From Portulaca oleracea (Eukaryota; Streptophyta; Magnoliopsida; Caryophyllales; Portulacaceae), in NCBI GenBank assembly GCA_029582165.1, contig CM055875.1, positions 12,191,968 to 12,255,967 on the forward strand: a stretch of 64,000 bases of DNA, read 5' to 3'. How positions within the stretch are numbered: the first letter of the stretch is position 1; every line of letters begins with the position of its first letter. Of this stretch, positions 20,028 to 30,805 are shown piece after piece. Below the pieces are notes generated by a model. It saw nothing but the letters and a program-made list of their open reading frames with translations, was not told where the DNA came from and made no database searches. The position numbers and the translations under genes are program-made.

Positions 20028-20260
20028 TCACCAAGGTGCACCTTCTTTAATGGGAGCTCATCCGTTGGGAACTTCTCAGTTAAGCGTGCTTGGCTGGGAG
20101 TAGTCCAAGGATGGGTGACCTCCTGGGAAGTTTTCCCGGGCAGCGTGTGAGCGAGGACGAAGCACGCTGGAAAGACTCGTGGTGATTTGTGAGGTTAGTC
20201 AGCGATCCTTGAAGCAGTTATCGGTAATGTCCGCGACCCGGGAGGGGTCGGGGCGTTACA
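19968..20260 (+). repeat. Left LTR of element F with 5S-rRNA-like segment
   Basis: The 293-bp segment starts TGTAACTCCCCG and ends GGGGCGTTACA, complementary-style LTR ends. It contains ATATCACCAAGGTGCACCTT and then the 5S-like stretch. The primer-site-like motif follows after three bases. It does not match the 3.49-kb LTR at 26318-29807. Confidence 0.7.
20070..20131 (+). repeat. 5S rRNA-derived segment (A box to C box) within the LTR
   Basis: CAGTTAAGCGTGCTTGG and GGATGGGTGACCTCCTGGGA match the 3' half of plant 5S rRNA, which includes the internal A-box and C-box promoter elements. The 5' third of 5S is not recognisable, so this is not a 5S gene. 5S-like LTRs are established for Cassandra TRIM elements; here it sits in the LTR of a Ty3/gypsy element. 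Confidence 0.8.
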
Positions 20261-20263
20261 AAA

Positions 20264-20275
20264 TGGTATTAGGTT
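20264..20275 (+). other. Degenerate primer binding site of element F
   Basis: TGGTATTAGGTT begins three bases after the left LTR. It matches the initiator tRNA-Met primer site TGGTATCAGAGC in the first six bases and poorly afterwards, consistent with decay. Confidence 0.55.
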
Positions 20276-20436
20276 GCGACCTAGTAGCTCCTCTGAGTCC
20301 TTTAGGTTTAGTTGGACCCTAGGAAGCTAAAGTCACAGTGATGAGTGTAGGATGGGAGAAGGGTTTTATGCTTTCCTATTATTACATGATTATGTCTTTA
20401 ATTTTCTGTGCTACTAATATGTTCTAACCCTGTAGG

Positions 20437-21105
20437 ATGGCTCAACGCACACACTGTGATCATCATCCCACCCCGTGTTTTCATCGTTATACTCTCATTC
20501 CTCCTAAGGGGAAACTGGGAACTCATATGCTAAACTTCAACGACGAGATTGACAAGTACACCAAAGACGTTCTGAACTCATGCCTCCGTGGTAACGAGGA
20601 GAGTCAGGCGAACGCATTTTTGCTCACGCTTCAGGATGACCCTCGGTAGGGCCATACTGTACCATTATTGCTACCACCCCCACTCCCGGTCGAGGAGTAT
20701 CCCCACCCGTGTTGTTGGTGTAAGAGGTACCGAGTGGAGTCAGATCACCGAATCCCAGAAGTCTTCTCCAACATTGCCAGGATTTGGAAGCGTGATGTGG
20801 AAGGAGTTCAAGCAAACCCAGCCCCAGCACCTGTCATTGACATGGATCCCGAGAGTGACCCATAGGAAGATCCAGAGGAGGATTCTGTGGAGGATTCCGT
20901 GGAGGATTCTGAGCCCGAGGTGACCTCTAGAGTTACAGCTGCACCTGTCGATGAGCCCGAACAGGAGACCGAATCCGAGGATGAGGTTATGGTAGACTAG
21001 AAGATAGGAGAAGACCCCGAAGAGGACTCGGGGAATGAGTCTTATGATCCATATTGGACTCCGATCGCAGCTAGGAAGAACTCTCTGTGTAGGAGGATCA
21101 TATGA
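20437..21105 (+). pseudogene. Extra ORF upstream of gag in element F, three in-frame TAG codons
   Basis: One frame of 223 codons runs from ATG 20437 to TGA 21103-21105, interrupted by TAG at 20647, 20863 and 20998. The N-terminal part (YTLIPPKGKLGTHMLNFNDE) looks protein-like. The middle is Pro-rich, and the C-terminal third is strongly acidic, with repeats such as EDPEEDSVEDSVEDSEPE. I do not recognise a domain. All three stops could come from CAG by C-to-T change. It lies between primer site and gag, where a few plant Ty3/gypsy elements carry an accessory ORF. Confidence 0.5.
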
Positions 21106-21514
21106 GTGGGACAGTAATAGTAGTATTAGGATTGGTTGCTATAACTTACTTATGCGTGGTTAGTTTGATTGTGATATATCCTTGAGTGTGGTGTGCTGTT
21201 TTCTTTGTGTGATAACCCCAAATAGGGGATAGATATACATACTATGACGCTGATGTGCAAAGTATTATAAATAATAGTTTTGATTCTTGGAGATGTTAGT
21301 ATATATATGTTCTTCTTTCTTTTCAAATGATGCGCGATGAAAGAGTATGTGGAATATGATGCTATTACCTAGGCTTACTTGTTTAAATATGTTACAGTTT
21401 TGTGTCTGCTTAGTACTATTATGAGATAGCTGGATTGAATGGTTCCCCTTAGAATTGGTGATTTACGCTGTGAGATTAAACCTTAAGTAGTCTAAATCGA
21501 CCCTTTGAACCAGG

Positions 21515-22677
21515 ATGTCGGACATGAACGGTTCTTAACCTAACAACGTTAATCGGCAGCGCCCGCAAGCTGCAGCCGAACAGCACCCTCAAACCGCGAC
21601 TGAACTGCGCCAACGTCTTCCTCACTTGATATCAGGGTCGAGTACCACAGCACCAGGGAACAACCTTGCTAGCCTGCTGATGATTGAGATGCTTAACAAG
21701 CACGAGGATCCACTGAAGAAGGTGGTGGATCGACAAGGAGGAGAAAGGGAAGATGATCCCTCCGCTCTACTCCAAAGGATCAATAGCTTTAACCCGCCCA
21801 CTTATACAGGGGTAGCTGACCCCAAGATCTTTGAAGATTGGGTTAGGGAGATTGAAAAGATCTTCGACACAACCCGTTGCCCCGAGGAGCTACGGGTGGA
21901 TTTTACTGCATACCACCTGAAGGAGGAGGTCGATCTATGGTGGGCTAGTGTGAAGGAGATACGGACCCGGGTTTCGACTGGAACCATTTTAAGGTTGTAC
22001 TGAAGGATCGGTTATATCCTATGTCCCTTCAAAAGGCGAAAGAAAAGGAATTCATGGCCTTACGCCAAGGAGAGCGTAGTATGCTTGCTTACTCCACTAA
22101 GTTCACCGAACTATCTCGGTTTGCACATACTCTTGTGTCCAGTGAACAATTGAGGATGGATCGTTTCTGGGATGGATTGGACTGCAAAATTCAGGATCAG
22201 ATGTCATCACGGGAGTTCACATCTTACCAGAACATGCTGAATGTTGCCCTCACTGTAGAAACGGTAATGCACGACATGGAGCAACAACTTGGCATACAAG
22301 GGCATAAGAGGAAAGAGCCGCCCCATTTCAACCCACCTCAACCCTACCAAGAGAAGAGGTTCCGCCCCAACAACTGGCAAGGTAACCAGTCTTCAGGACA
22401 AAAGCCATCGCACCTGCCGATATGCAAGATTTGTGGTCGACCTGACCATTACCCTCGGAAGTGTAGAGCAAGGATTGTAGGGGGGTGTTTCAAGTGTAAA
22501 AGCCCCCAACATCATATAAAGCAGTACCCTCAGCTGACCTCAGGGGGCAATAATAGTGGAAACAATGGAAACTGGAGAGCCCCGTAGTCAACATACCAAA
22601 ATCGGGGAGGCTATAATGGAAACCAAAGACCGCAACAACAAAACCGGGGTGGTCCCGGTAGAAATCAGAATAACTAA
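21515..22677 (+). pseudogene. Element F gag, frameshifted
   Basis: The likely start is ATG 21515, with a TAA seven codons later (21536). The capsid region continues from 21626 with FNPPTYTGVADPKIFEDWVR and EEVDLWWASV. A frameshift near 21965 moves it to the frame of MSLQKAKEKEFMALRQGERS. The nucleocapsid has a CCHC knuckle, CKICGRPDHYPRKC; a second one, CFKCKSPQHHIKQY, has lost its last Cys. A TAG interrupts at about 22585 and a TAA ends the region. Gag packages the element RNA. Confidence 0.88.
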
Positions 22678-22697
22678 GGGAGGCCAGCAAACCCGCC

Positions 22698-24587
22698 TTG
22701 TCAGCAGCAACAACCGCCGGTAACGCAAGAGGACGAGTGTATGTGATGAGGAAGGATGAGGCTGAGAATGAAGCGGACGTCGTGACGGGTACCTTCTCCC
22801 TCCATCTCTACAATGTCTCTGTTTTATTTGATTCTGGTGCTAGTCATTCTTTTGTTGGACGAGCTATAGTAGAGAAGGCTAAGATGAAACCCTCGGAGAA
22901 TAATAAGCCTATGTCGGTAGCCCTACGCACCGGGGATACCATTAGATGTGGAGAGTTATATGGGGGATGTCCTATAGTGATAGTAGGTCAGGAATTTGAG
23001 GCATACCTCTATATGTTTGACCTAATGGAGTTTGATGTTATTTTGGGGATGGACTGGTTAGCAAAATATAGAGCTCAGATAGATTGCTACAAGCAAAAGG
23101 TGATCTTAGTAGGACCGAACGGGAAGAAGGCAGTACATTGGAGTGATAGGCATCCTCAAGGTGTAAGGATCATCTCAGCCCTCAAGGCTCAGAAGTTGTT
23201 GGGCCAAGATTGTGAAGGGTTTTTATGCAATGTAATTGACACCAAGGCGGAGGAGCCTACGATTGAGAACATTCCGATAGTTCAGGATTTTCCTGATGTC
23301 TTCCCGGAGGAGATTCCGGGAATGCCCCCACTCAGGGAGGTGGATTTCTGCGTTGATTTGGAGCTCGGGGCAGCACCTGTTTCAAAAGCCCCATATCAAA
23401 TAGCGCCCGTAGAGCTTAAGGAATTGAAGACCCAGCTGGATGAGCTGCTAGAAAAGGGGTACTTACGACCCATTACGTCACCATGGGGAACACCCGTACT
23501 ATTCGTGAAGAAGAAGGATGGTAGCATGAGGTTATGCATCGATTACCGGGAGTTGAACAAGATTACCATCAAAAATCGGTACCCTCTACCTCGCATTGAT
23601 GATCTCTTTGACCAGTTGCGGGGTGCAACAATGTTTTCGAAGATAGACCTGAGATCAGGTTATCACCAGCTAAGGATCCGAGAGGAGGACATCTCTAAAA
23701 CCGCCTTCCGAACTCGATATGGTCATTACGAGTTCGTAGTAATACCGTTTGGGCTCACGAATGCTCCAGCCGCTTTCATGGACTTAATGAACAGAGTGTT
23801 CAAGCTGTTTCTGGACAAATTTGTGGTGGTGTTCATCGATGATATATTGGTGTACTCAGGAACACGGGAGGAGCATGCGAACCACCTGAAAGAAGTGCTG
23901 ACAACCTTACGGAGCAACGAGCTTTATGCGAAGTTTAAGAAATGTGAATTTTGGTTGGAGCGAGTAGCATTCTTAGGACACGTGGTGTCTAAGGAAGGAG
24001 TAGTAGTGGATCCTCAAAAGGTGGAGGCTATCACCAAGTGGCCGACGCCGAGGAATGCCACTAAGGTTAGGAGTTTTCTGGGTTTGGCAGGCTATTATAG
24101 GAAATTTGTTCAGGATTTCTCGAAAATCGCCACCCCATTGACCAATTTGACTCGGAAGTCAATAAAGTTTGCATGGTCGGAAAAATGTGAGCAAGCATTC
24201 CAGGAGTTGAAGAAGAGGCTTACCTCGGCCCCTATTCTCGCTCTACCTCAAGGGATTGAAGGATTTATCATCTACAGTGACGCATCACATGGTGGATTGG
24301 GTTGTGTGCTCATGCAGAATGGGAAAGTGATTGCGTATGCATCCAGACAACTGAAGATACATGAGAAGAACTACCCCACTCATGACCTGGAGTTGGCAAC
24401 AGTGGTTTTTGTAGTTAAGATTTGGAGACACTACCTTTATGGGGTACACTGCGAGATATTCACCGACCATCAAAGCTTGAAGTATCTATTCACACAGAAG
24501 GAGCTAAACCTTAGGCAGACTCAATGGTTGGAATTTCTGAAGGACTATGATGTGAACTTCAATATCACCCCGGGAAAGCAAATGTAG
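22698..24587 (+). pseudogene. Element F protease, reverse transcriptase and RNase H
   Basis: This is a 629-codon open frame. Protease: [13 protein letters not shown] and [61 protein letters not shown], and the catalytic [10 protein letters not shown]. RNase [37 protein letters not shown] and [11 protein letters not shown]. In RNase H the usual catalytic Glu of the ELA motif is kept. The frame ends early at 24587 because one A appears missing from a run in GGGAAAGC; the next frame resumes with [10 protein letters not shown]. This is the best preserved part of the element. Confidence 0.92.
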
Positions 24588-24589
24588 TG

Positions 24590-26165
24590 GCTGATGCCCT
24601 GAGTAGGAGACCCTATCCTGCTGTAAACCACTTGATGATGATGTCGCACGAGCTGTGCGATGAGTTTTGGAGGTTGGAGATTAACGTGGTGACACCTGGA
24701 AGGAAAGCTGTATTGAATGCCATGGAGTTGCAACATACTCATGGAAGAGATCAAGAGGACTCAAGAGCTGGATTTGCAGCTTGTCAAGATACGGGAGGAG
24801 GTTATGCAAGGGAAGGCCTGGTTTCGTGATTCACGAGGATTGTACATTACGGTTCCATAACCGCGTTTGTGTACCTAACATGGAGGAGTTAAAGAGGAAG
24901 ATTTTAGAAGAAGGGCACAATACACCATATTCTGTGCACCCAAGGGGAAATAAGCTTTACAAGGATCTGAAGCAAATGTTCTGGTGGAGTAATATGAAAC
25001 AAGAAGTGGCGGACTTTGTGGCGAAATGCCTCACTTGCCAATGGGTCAAGGCAGAACATCAACGACCTGCCGGACTTCTGCAGCCACTAGACGTTCCTGA
25101 ATGGAAGTGGGACTCTATATCAATGGACTTCGTAGTGGGTCTGCCAAGGACCAGGCGGAAACACAATGCGATATGGGTAATTGTTGATCAATTAACCAAG
25201 TCGGCTCATTTTCTAGCCATCGCCAACAACTGGTCTCTGGACCAGCTAGCTCAAGCCTATGTAAGAGAGATCGTAAGACTATATGGAGTCCCCAGTTCTA
25301 TAGTCTCGGACAGAGACACCAGATTCCAGTCTGGTTTTTGGAAGAAGTTGCAGGAGGCGTTTGGTACCAAACTCAAGTTTAGCACCACTTTTCACCCAGC
25401 TACTGATGGGCAGACCGAGAGGACCATCCAAACCCTCGAGGATATGTTGCGAGCATGCGCACTAGATTTCAAGGACTCGTGGGACGACGAGTTGATTCTC
25501 ATTGAGTTCTCATACAAAAACAGTTATCATGCTAGTATTGGGATGTCACCCTTCGAAGCTTTACATGGGAGGAGATGTAGGACTCCCCTCTGTTGGCAAG
25601 ACATCGATGAAGCCCTAACGATCGGACCGGACCTAATACAGGCCACTACTCAGAAGGTTCGCGCTATTCAAGATAAGATGAAGGCCGCACAAAGTCGACA
25701 AAAGAGTTATGCTGACAGGAGGAGAAGACCCTTGGAGTTCGAAGTGGAGAATATGTGTTTTTACGGGTTTCTCCCACGAAAAAAGTTATGAGATTCGGTT
25801 AGTCGGGGAAGTTGACACCAAGGTTTATCGGCCCATATCCAATCTTAGAATGCATCGGAGAAGTTGCCTACAAGTTGCAACTGCCAGGAGAACTTCCAAG
25901 AGTGCACAATGTCTTCCATGTGTCACAACTCAGGAAATATGTTCCAGACCCAACTCATGTGATTGATCCTGAGCCGCTTCAGCTACAAGAAGATTTGAGC
26001 TATGAAGAGCAACCCCTGGAAATATTGGATCGTAGAGAAAAACAACTTCGAAGGAAAGTAGTTCCCTTGGTGAAAGTACGATGGGCAAATCATGCCACAA
26101 CAGAGGCAACCTGGGAAACAGAAGAAGATATGAGAACGAAATACCCTCACCTGTTTCACTCTTAA
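24590..26165 (+). pseudogene. Element F integrase and chromodomain, frameshifted
   Basis: After ADALSRRP and a frame change near 24790, the integrase zinc-finger part shows HNTPYSVHPRGNKLYKDLKQ and CLTCQ. The core has DSISMDFVVGLPRTRR (first Asp), SSIVSDRDTRFQSGFW (second Asp) and GQTERTIQTLEDMLRA (Glu), so the catalytic triad is present. A frameshift near 25745-25790 precedes TPRFIGPYPILECIGEVAYK and VHNVFHVSQLRKYVPDP. The C-terminus (about 26010-26160) is a chromodomain: EILDRREKQLRRK, VKVRWANH and EATWETEEDM. Chromodomains of this type guide insertion to heterochromatin. Confidence 0.9.
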
Positions 26166-26174
26166 AGGTACGTC

Positions 26175-26317
26175 AAGTTTCGAGGATGAAACTTCTTTTA
26201 AGGAGGTAATGATGTAAAACCTCGAGTTTTAGGAAGAACGAAACCGTAGGATTGTTACCGAACCGTTAGGCCTAAGTTTAAGTTTCGAGGACGAAACTTC
26301 TTTTAAGGAGGTAATGA
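26175..26317 (+). repeat. Duplicated 3' end of element F internal region (105-bp period)
   Basis: AAGTTTCGAGGATGAAACTT with TTTTAAGGAGGTAATGATGT at 26175 recurs at 26280 with one base changed. Each copy is followed by TGTAAAACC. The first continues CTCGAGTTTTAGG for about 60 bp and the second enters the 3.49-kb LTR. The purine-rich TTAAGGAGGTAATGA next to the LTR is the likely polypurine tract. Confidence 0.75.
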
Positions 26318-29300
26318 TGTAAAACCCCGAAAAATCCAAAGATGTTGACCGTGACGTCGTTAGTAAATTAGGTTTGACTTCGTTAATTGTTTATTATTCG
26401 TTTGTGTGTATTTTGCTAACACTTGAGCTCGTAGGATCGTCGAGGGACTAACAAGGGTATATCGGTAATTTTATGGTTTAGTATTATTAGTATTACTCTA
26501 ATTATTATTGGTATTACTATTAATATTTTTGTGTTTATTAAAATTTGTATATGAATGATTATGTGAATTTTAATTGCTATGTGTTTAGTATTAATTTTAT
26601 TATTATTAGTATTGTTTTATTATTGTTACTATTATTATAGTTATTATCCAAAAATCTGATTTTTTCTTTTTGGGTTGGATTAGGAGTAGGATTAGTATTA
26701 GTTGGGCCTTAACTATTAGGTTAATATAAAAGACAATCTCCCTCTCAAAACCCTAATTGGAAAACCCTAACCCTACCTCATTCTCTCCCTCCCTCTCTCT
26801 CTCTCCCCCTCTCTCCCTCCCTCCTCTCTGTCGTCCACCACAGCCGCGCCGCACCACCAGCAACCACCGCCTGCGCCACCGGCAGCCATCGCAACCACCC
26901 TTCTCTCTCTCTCGTTCTCTTTCTCTCACCCATCTCTCTCTTTTCGACTTCTCCCTTCATTCGACTGCCGACCACCAACCGAGGTCGGGCCACTGCAACC
27001 CCCGCTCTTGCCCTCGCCGTCAGAGTCGCAGCCACCCGCCGGAGCCGTCGTCGCACACCCACAGTCGAAGGAGACAGTCGCGGTCGTTCTTGGTTGCTCT
27101 GTCCGAAGCCCAGTGACCACCGCCACCAGTCGACGCTGCTCAACCTCCGATAACCACCAGCGTGCCCTGCCCTCGCCATCGACGCCGCCTGACGCCGCCG
27201 CCTCGACCGGCAGCCACCCAGTCGCCGGAAACCGCCCCTAACCACCCCCTTGCGTAAACCCTAATATTTCTTTTGAAACTTTTCTTTCTTATTTCTTTAT
27301 TTTTTTCTGTTATTATCACTATTATTATTATTATTTCTTGTTTTAAATCTTGTAAGTTTGGGTAATCAAGATTGTAAATTATTAAGTTGTTATTTGTAAT
27401 TAATTGTTCTTGTGTTGTATTATTTACGTGTAATTTGTCTAAATTATTTTATGTAACTTTTATGTTTTAATTTGGTGTATTAGGGTTGTAATAGTTGTAG
27501 TAAAATTATTAATATTTGATTATATGAGATACTTTGTTGTCATGTGAATCATGTTAGGATTTTAGATAACACTATTATTGTATGCACGAATTAAAGGTTT
27601 AATTACGTAGATTAATTCTTGAATCGTTAGTTAAGTATTCATATGTTCTTTAATTCTCTTAGGGTTCAATCATGTTTAATTTTATGTTTAATCTTATTAA
27701 ATAAGTTAGGTTGATTGGATTACTAAAGTTCGATTCTTGTTTATTAATTCATGAGTCTTGATTGAATCTTGTAAAAAGAAATTAGTTGTTGGGATTCTTA
27801 ATTGGTAGTTTGAATGTTTATATGTTCTTTATATTTTATTTACAACTTTAAGTTCTTTCTTGATTAAGAAATTCATGTTTTATACCTTTCCATGTTATTA
27901 TTATAGGACCTTGAAATAGTTTATCGTAGAATTCATGTTTAGGATAATGTTATTATTATTTCATGCATGCTTTTGGGGTTAGTGAAAATATTAAAGTGGA
28001 ATTCATGTTTTACAATTTGGTTTTGGTGGTAGGAAGTTTGATGTTTGGACCTTAGTGGGATTAGACTAATCACCTTGGACCTTAGTTACTGTTTTAAACC
28101 CAAAATTAGGATCCCGGGATCGAATGGTGAAAGTTAGAACCGAAATTGCAAATTAAATGAGAATCGGGATCGGGACAGTTTTGTTAGGGTCTAAAGAACG
28201 GATCACCATGTGAGTTATAGTCGTCCTTTGATCAAACCCTTTGAACTGGAGGTTCCCTTAGATGTTAGCTTTCATAGGAATTTTACGGAATCGGACTTTG
28301 GAATTTTATAAGTCGAGTTATACCCCGATTCCCAGACCTAGGTCAGATCTGGACAGTTTGGAAAGATGACAGTTTTTGAGAACCTTAAAGCATGTGTTGG
28401 GTCTCGAGTTCAACTTAAGAGATTTAGTAGACATCCCGAGGTTTCCGAAATGTCCCAAACCAGCCCCATAGGATGTCGGGAAGTCAAGTTTTGACCCTTT
28501 TTATGTGGAAGTTGTAATCTGTTTTGTTGATGTTATTTACTAATGAAGGTGTTGCTGAATGAAAGCGTTGTTATGATCTTGTTATGTGATTATTTGGAAT
28601 GTATTAGGTAATTTAAAGTGTAAATTCATGATTGGTAGGAACCTATAGTGTTCCTAGGGGAGGGTTAGGTAGAAGTTAGTTAATATTAACTTCGAAGGGC
28701 GCATTTTGATTAGAATAATTATTTCTATTTTAGGCCCGAGCTAATTCGCGTCGTTAGTGAGCTCAAGTGTGTTCGTTTTTGCTGTGAAGTGAAGCTAACC
28801 AGGTAATGTCTATGCTCTAATCCCCACTGGGATGCTCTTTAAATGTGTTTTAATGTTTTCTAATCTGTTTTGAGAATTGCATCCCGAAAGGGGACTTTTT
28901 GTTGAAATGTGACCATCTGTTTTGGATAACTGTATGTAATTGTTGTACTTTGATTTATGAGTTGAGAAATTGGATGGTCTTTTATTAGTGGTTTTATTAT
29001 TGATTTTGATAACCTGGGTTGGGTTTGACTTGAGAGCTGTGAGCTGAGATTTGCATAAGATACTAATAATTCAAAGTGAAACATCAAGCGGGTTTCGGGG
29101 CATAATCCGGAGATCAGGATTTGGTATCCTGTCGGGTTATAGACCAGGAGATCAGGGCTTCTTCCCTGATATATGATAGTTGATATTTTGATGCCTGTGG
29201 TAGGCGAAATTTGATGCCTGTGGTAGGCTAATATTTTGATGCCTGTGGTAGGCGAACTCTTGATGCCTGTGGTAGGCGGACTCTTGATGCCTGTGGTAGG

Positions 29301-29807
29301 CGATTTTACTATAAGGGATGTGGTATCCCGCCCGCACAATAAAATATGAATTGGTTGGTTTGAGGAAAACAGTTAAGGGTTAAAGGTTTGTGAAATGGTT
29401 TGACTTGTTCCCTCTCCCTCTGAATTGAAATGAACTTAACTTGTTTTTAACGTTAGGGGTAGACATTATTGAGATGTCCCCCTCATTTTTGAAATGTTTT
29501 GTTTTCAGGTGATGATCAATATGCTGGGAACGGGAATTAGCAGTGAGGCTTGGCATGTTTAGTTTTATTAGTCGTGTTATATTTCAACTCAGAAAGACTT
29601 GAAGTTAGGGTTGTTAAGTTGTTTTCTCAGTTTGAGTTTGTTAGTTGGTTTACCGTTATCAGATAGTTGCAGTTTTCCTTCTCGCCTTGTATTCCTTCGG
29701 AGATACGGCAGTGACGCCCAATAAGAGTTTGAGTCTTCCGCTAAATTTTGTCTGTTAACGTTAGTTTGACTTTGACTTTACTATAATTGAATTTTCGGGG
29801 CGTTACA
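26318..29807 (+). repeat. Right LTR (3.49 kb) of element F family
   Basis: The LTR begins TGTAAAACCCCGAAAAATCC and ends TTTTCGGGGCGTTACA, near-inverted ends. A TATA-like AATATAAAAG lies near 26722-26733, followed by ACCCTAAT motifs and a CT-rich leader with Pro/Ser/Arg-rich open frames that I do not accept as genes. The same LTR start is found at 63892, so the family has at least two copies here. It does not resemble the left LTR-like segment at 19968-20260. Confidence 0.8.
29188..29302 (+). repeat. Minisatellite of five 23-25-bp units inside the LTR
   Basis: TTGATGCCTGTGGTAGGC starts at 29188, 29211, 29236, 29260 and 29284. Units are nearly identical and differ in the short spacer. No function is evident. 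Confidence 0.9.
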
Positions 29808-29810
29808 TTA

Positions 29811-30283
29811 TTACACACCCGACATTTGTGAATTAATTTTTATCTTACCTGACATTAAGTGAAAATAATTTTTAGTGACAGAATCTAATTACATCTTATC
29901 GGAAATGTGAAGAATACCAAAATGCCCCTATATGACTATATGAATGTACCATGTTGCCCCTAATATTGAGAAGAAAATGACTTTAAATGACTTTTTCATT
30001 TTCAGAATAGGGAGGGGTGGGGTTTTCAAAGAAATAAAGTAGAGAAAAAGTTGAGGTTTAAATGTCATATGAATTAATGTTAAGGGTAAAAATGTTAATT
30101 CATATTCAATTGAAAGTTATATGAATTAATATGAAGAGTAAAAAAGTCTATTCATATTTATGTTTTTAATGTTTATCGGAAAATCCAACCAAAATCAATT
30201 ACAGAATATTTTAGGGGGTTTAAATATATGAACACTTAATGCCAGGTAAGGTAAAAATGATTTCACAAATGTCAGGTGTGTAA
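29811..30283. mobile_element. MITE with 46-bp terminal inverted repeats
   Basis: The left end TTACACACCCGACATTTGTG and the reverse complement of the right end TTACACACCTGACATTTGTG match over about 46 bp with a few changes (29811-29856 against 30238-30283). The 473-bp interior is A/T-rich and non-coding. The left end abuts the LTR of element F after three bases. A clear target duplication is not visible, so the superfamily is open. Confidence 0.75.
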
Positions 30284-30805
30284 AAATTATTACCACAAAT
30301 GTTAGGTAGAGTAAATGTAATTTACTCTATATATACCCAAGCCCTATGTAGAAAATGACTAAGGGTTACGAGATGTCTTAATTATTATCATACCTATGTT
30401 TTTTGTCCAATTTAGAAATAACAGACAAGAATGTCCATCAAATACAATGTAGATTGAACAAAAATTTTTGACAAATTATTAGGTCCCTATTATTATTGAA
30501 AGCTAACTATTAGGTCCTTGTAGTATTCTAACAAATGAAGGAAACTAGAGGGATAAATCCCAAATGCATTTCCTTGCATTTGACATTTTTTACAAGGATT
30601 TGGGTGGTTTGGAATGTGACTATTAAAATCCTTCCATGTCTTCTTCCCTTCCCCACCTCCTGTACCTAATGAGAAACTCAAGCAAAGAAGAGCTTAGGAG
30701 GGTGAATTTAGACTTTAGAAGATAACAAAAGAAGAATTTCACAGGGAGAAATTACAAATAAAAAAGCAAATAGAATGAATGAAGGAAGAAATGTCTTAAT
30801 TTTTT
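30284..30805. other. Unassigned A/T-rich DNA
   Basis: Just after the MITE, ACAAATGTTAGGTAGAGTAA echoes its TIR once more. The remainder, including a run with AGGTCCCTATTATTATTG and AGGTCCTTGTAGTATTC, shows no gene or clear element. Confidence 0.4.

Larger units (their letters stand above)
19968..29807 (+). mobile_element. Element F: chromodomain Ty3/gypsy element (Tekay/Del type) with unlike LTRs
   Basis: The plus strand carries a primer-site-like motif, an extra ORF, gag, protease, RT, RNase H, integrase and a chromodomain, the layout of Tekay/Del chromoviruses. The left LTR-like segment is 293 bp and begins TGTAACTCCCCGG. The right LTR is 3490 bp and begins TGTAAAACCCCG. Both end in CGGGGCGTTACA, but their bodies share nothing I can see. 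Flanking five-base sequences (left TGAT plus context, right TTATT) do not match. All ORFs are broken. The composite may be recombinant. Confidence 0.75.

Noticed and set aside
20049..20160. A 5S rRNA gene
   Set aside because: Only the 3' half with A and C boxes is present and it sits inside LTR ends; the 5' third and the T-run terminator are missing.
24285..24754. Minus-strand open frames opposite RNase H and integrase of element F
   Set aside because: They are antisense shadows of conserved pol motifs.
26757..27245. Overlapping Pro/Ser/Arg-rich open frames on both strands
   Set aside because: They sit in the CT- and CCG-rich leader part of a 3.5-kb LTR and are low-complexity; no domain or codon signal.
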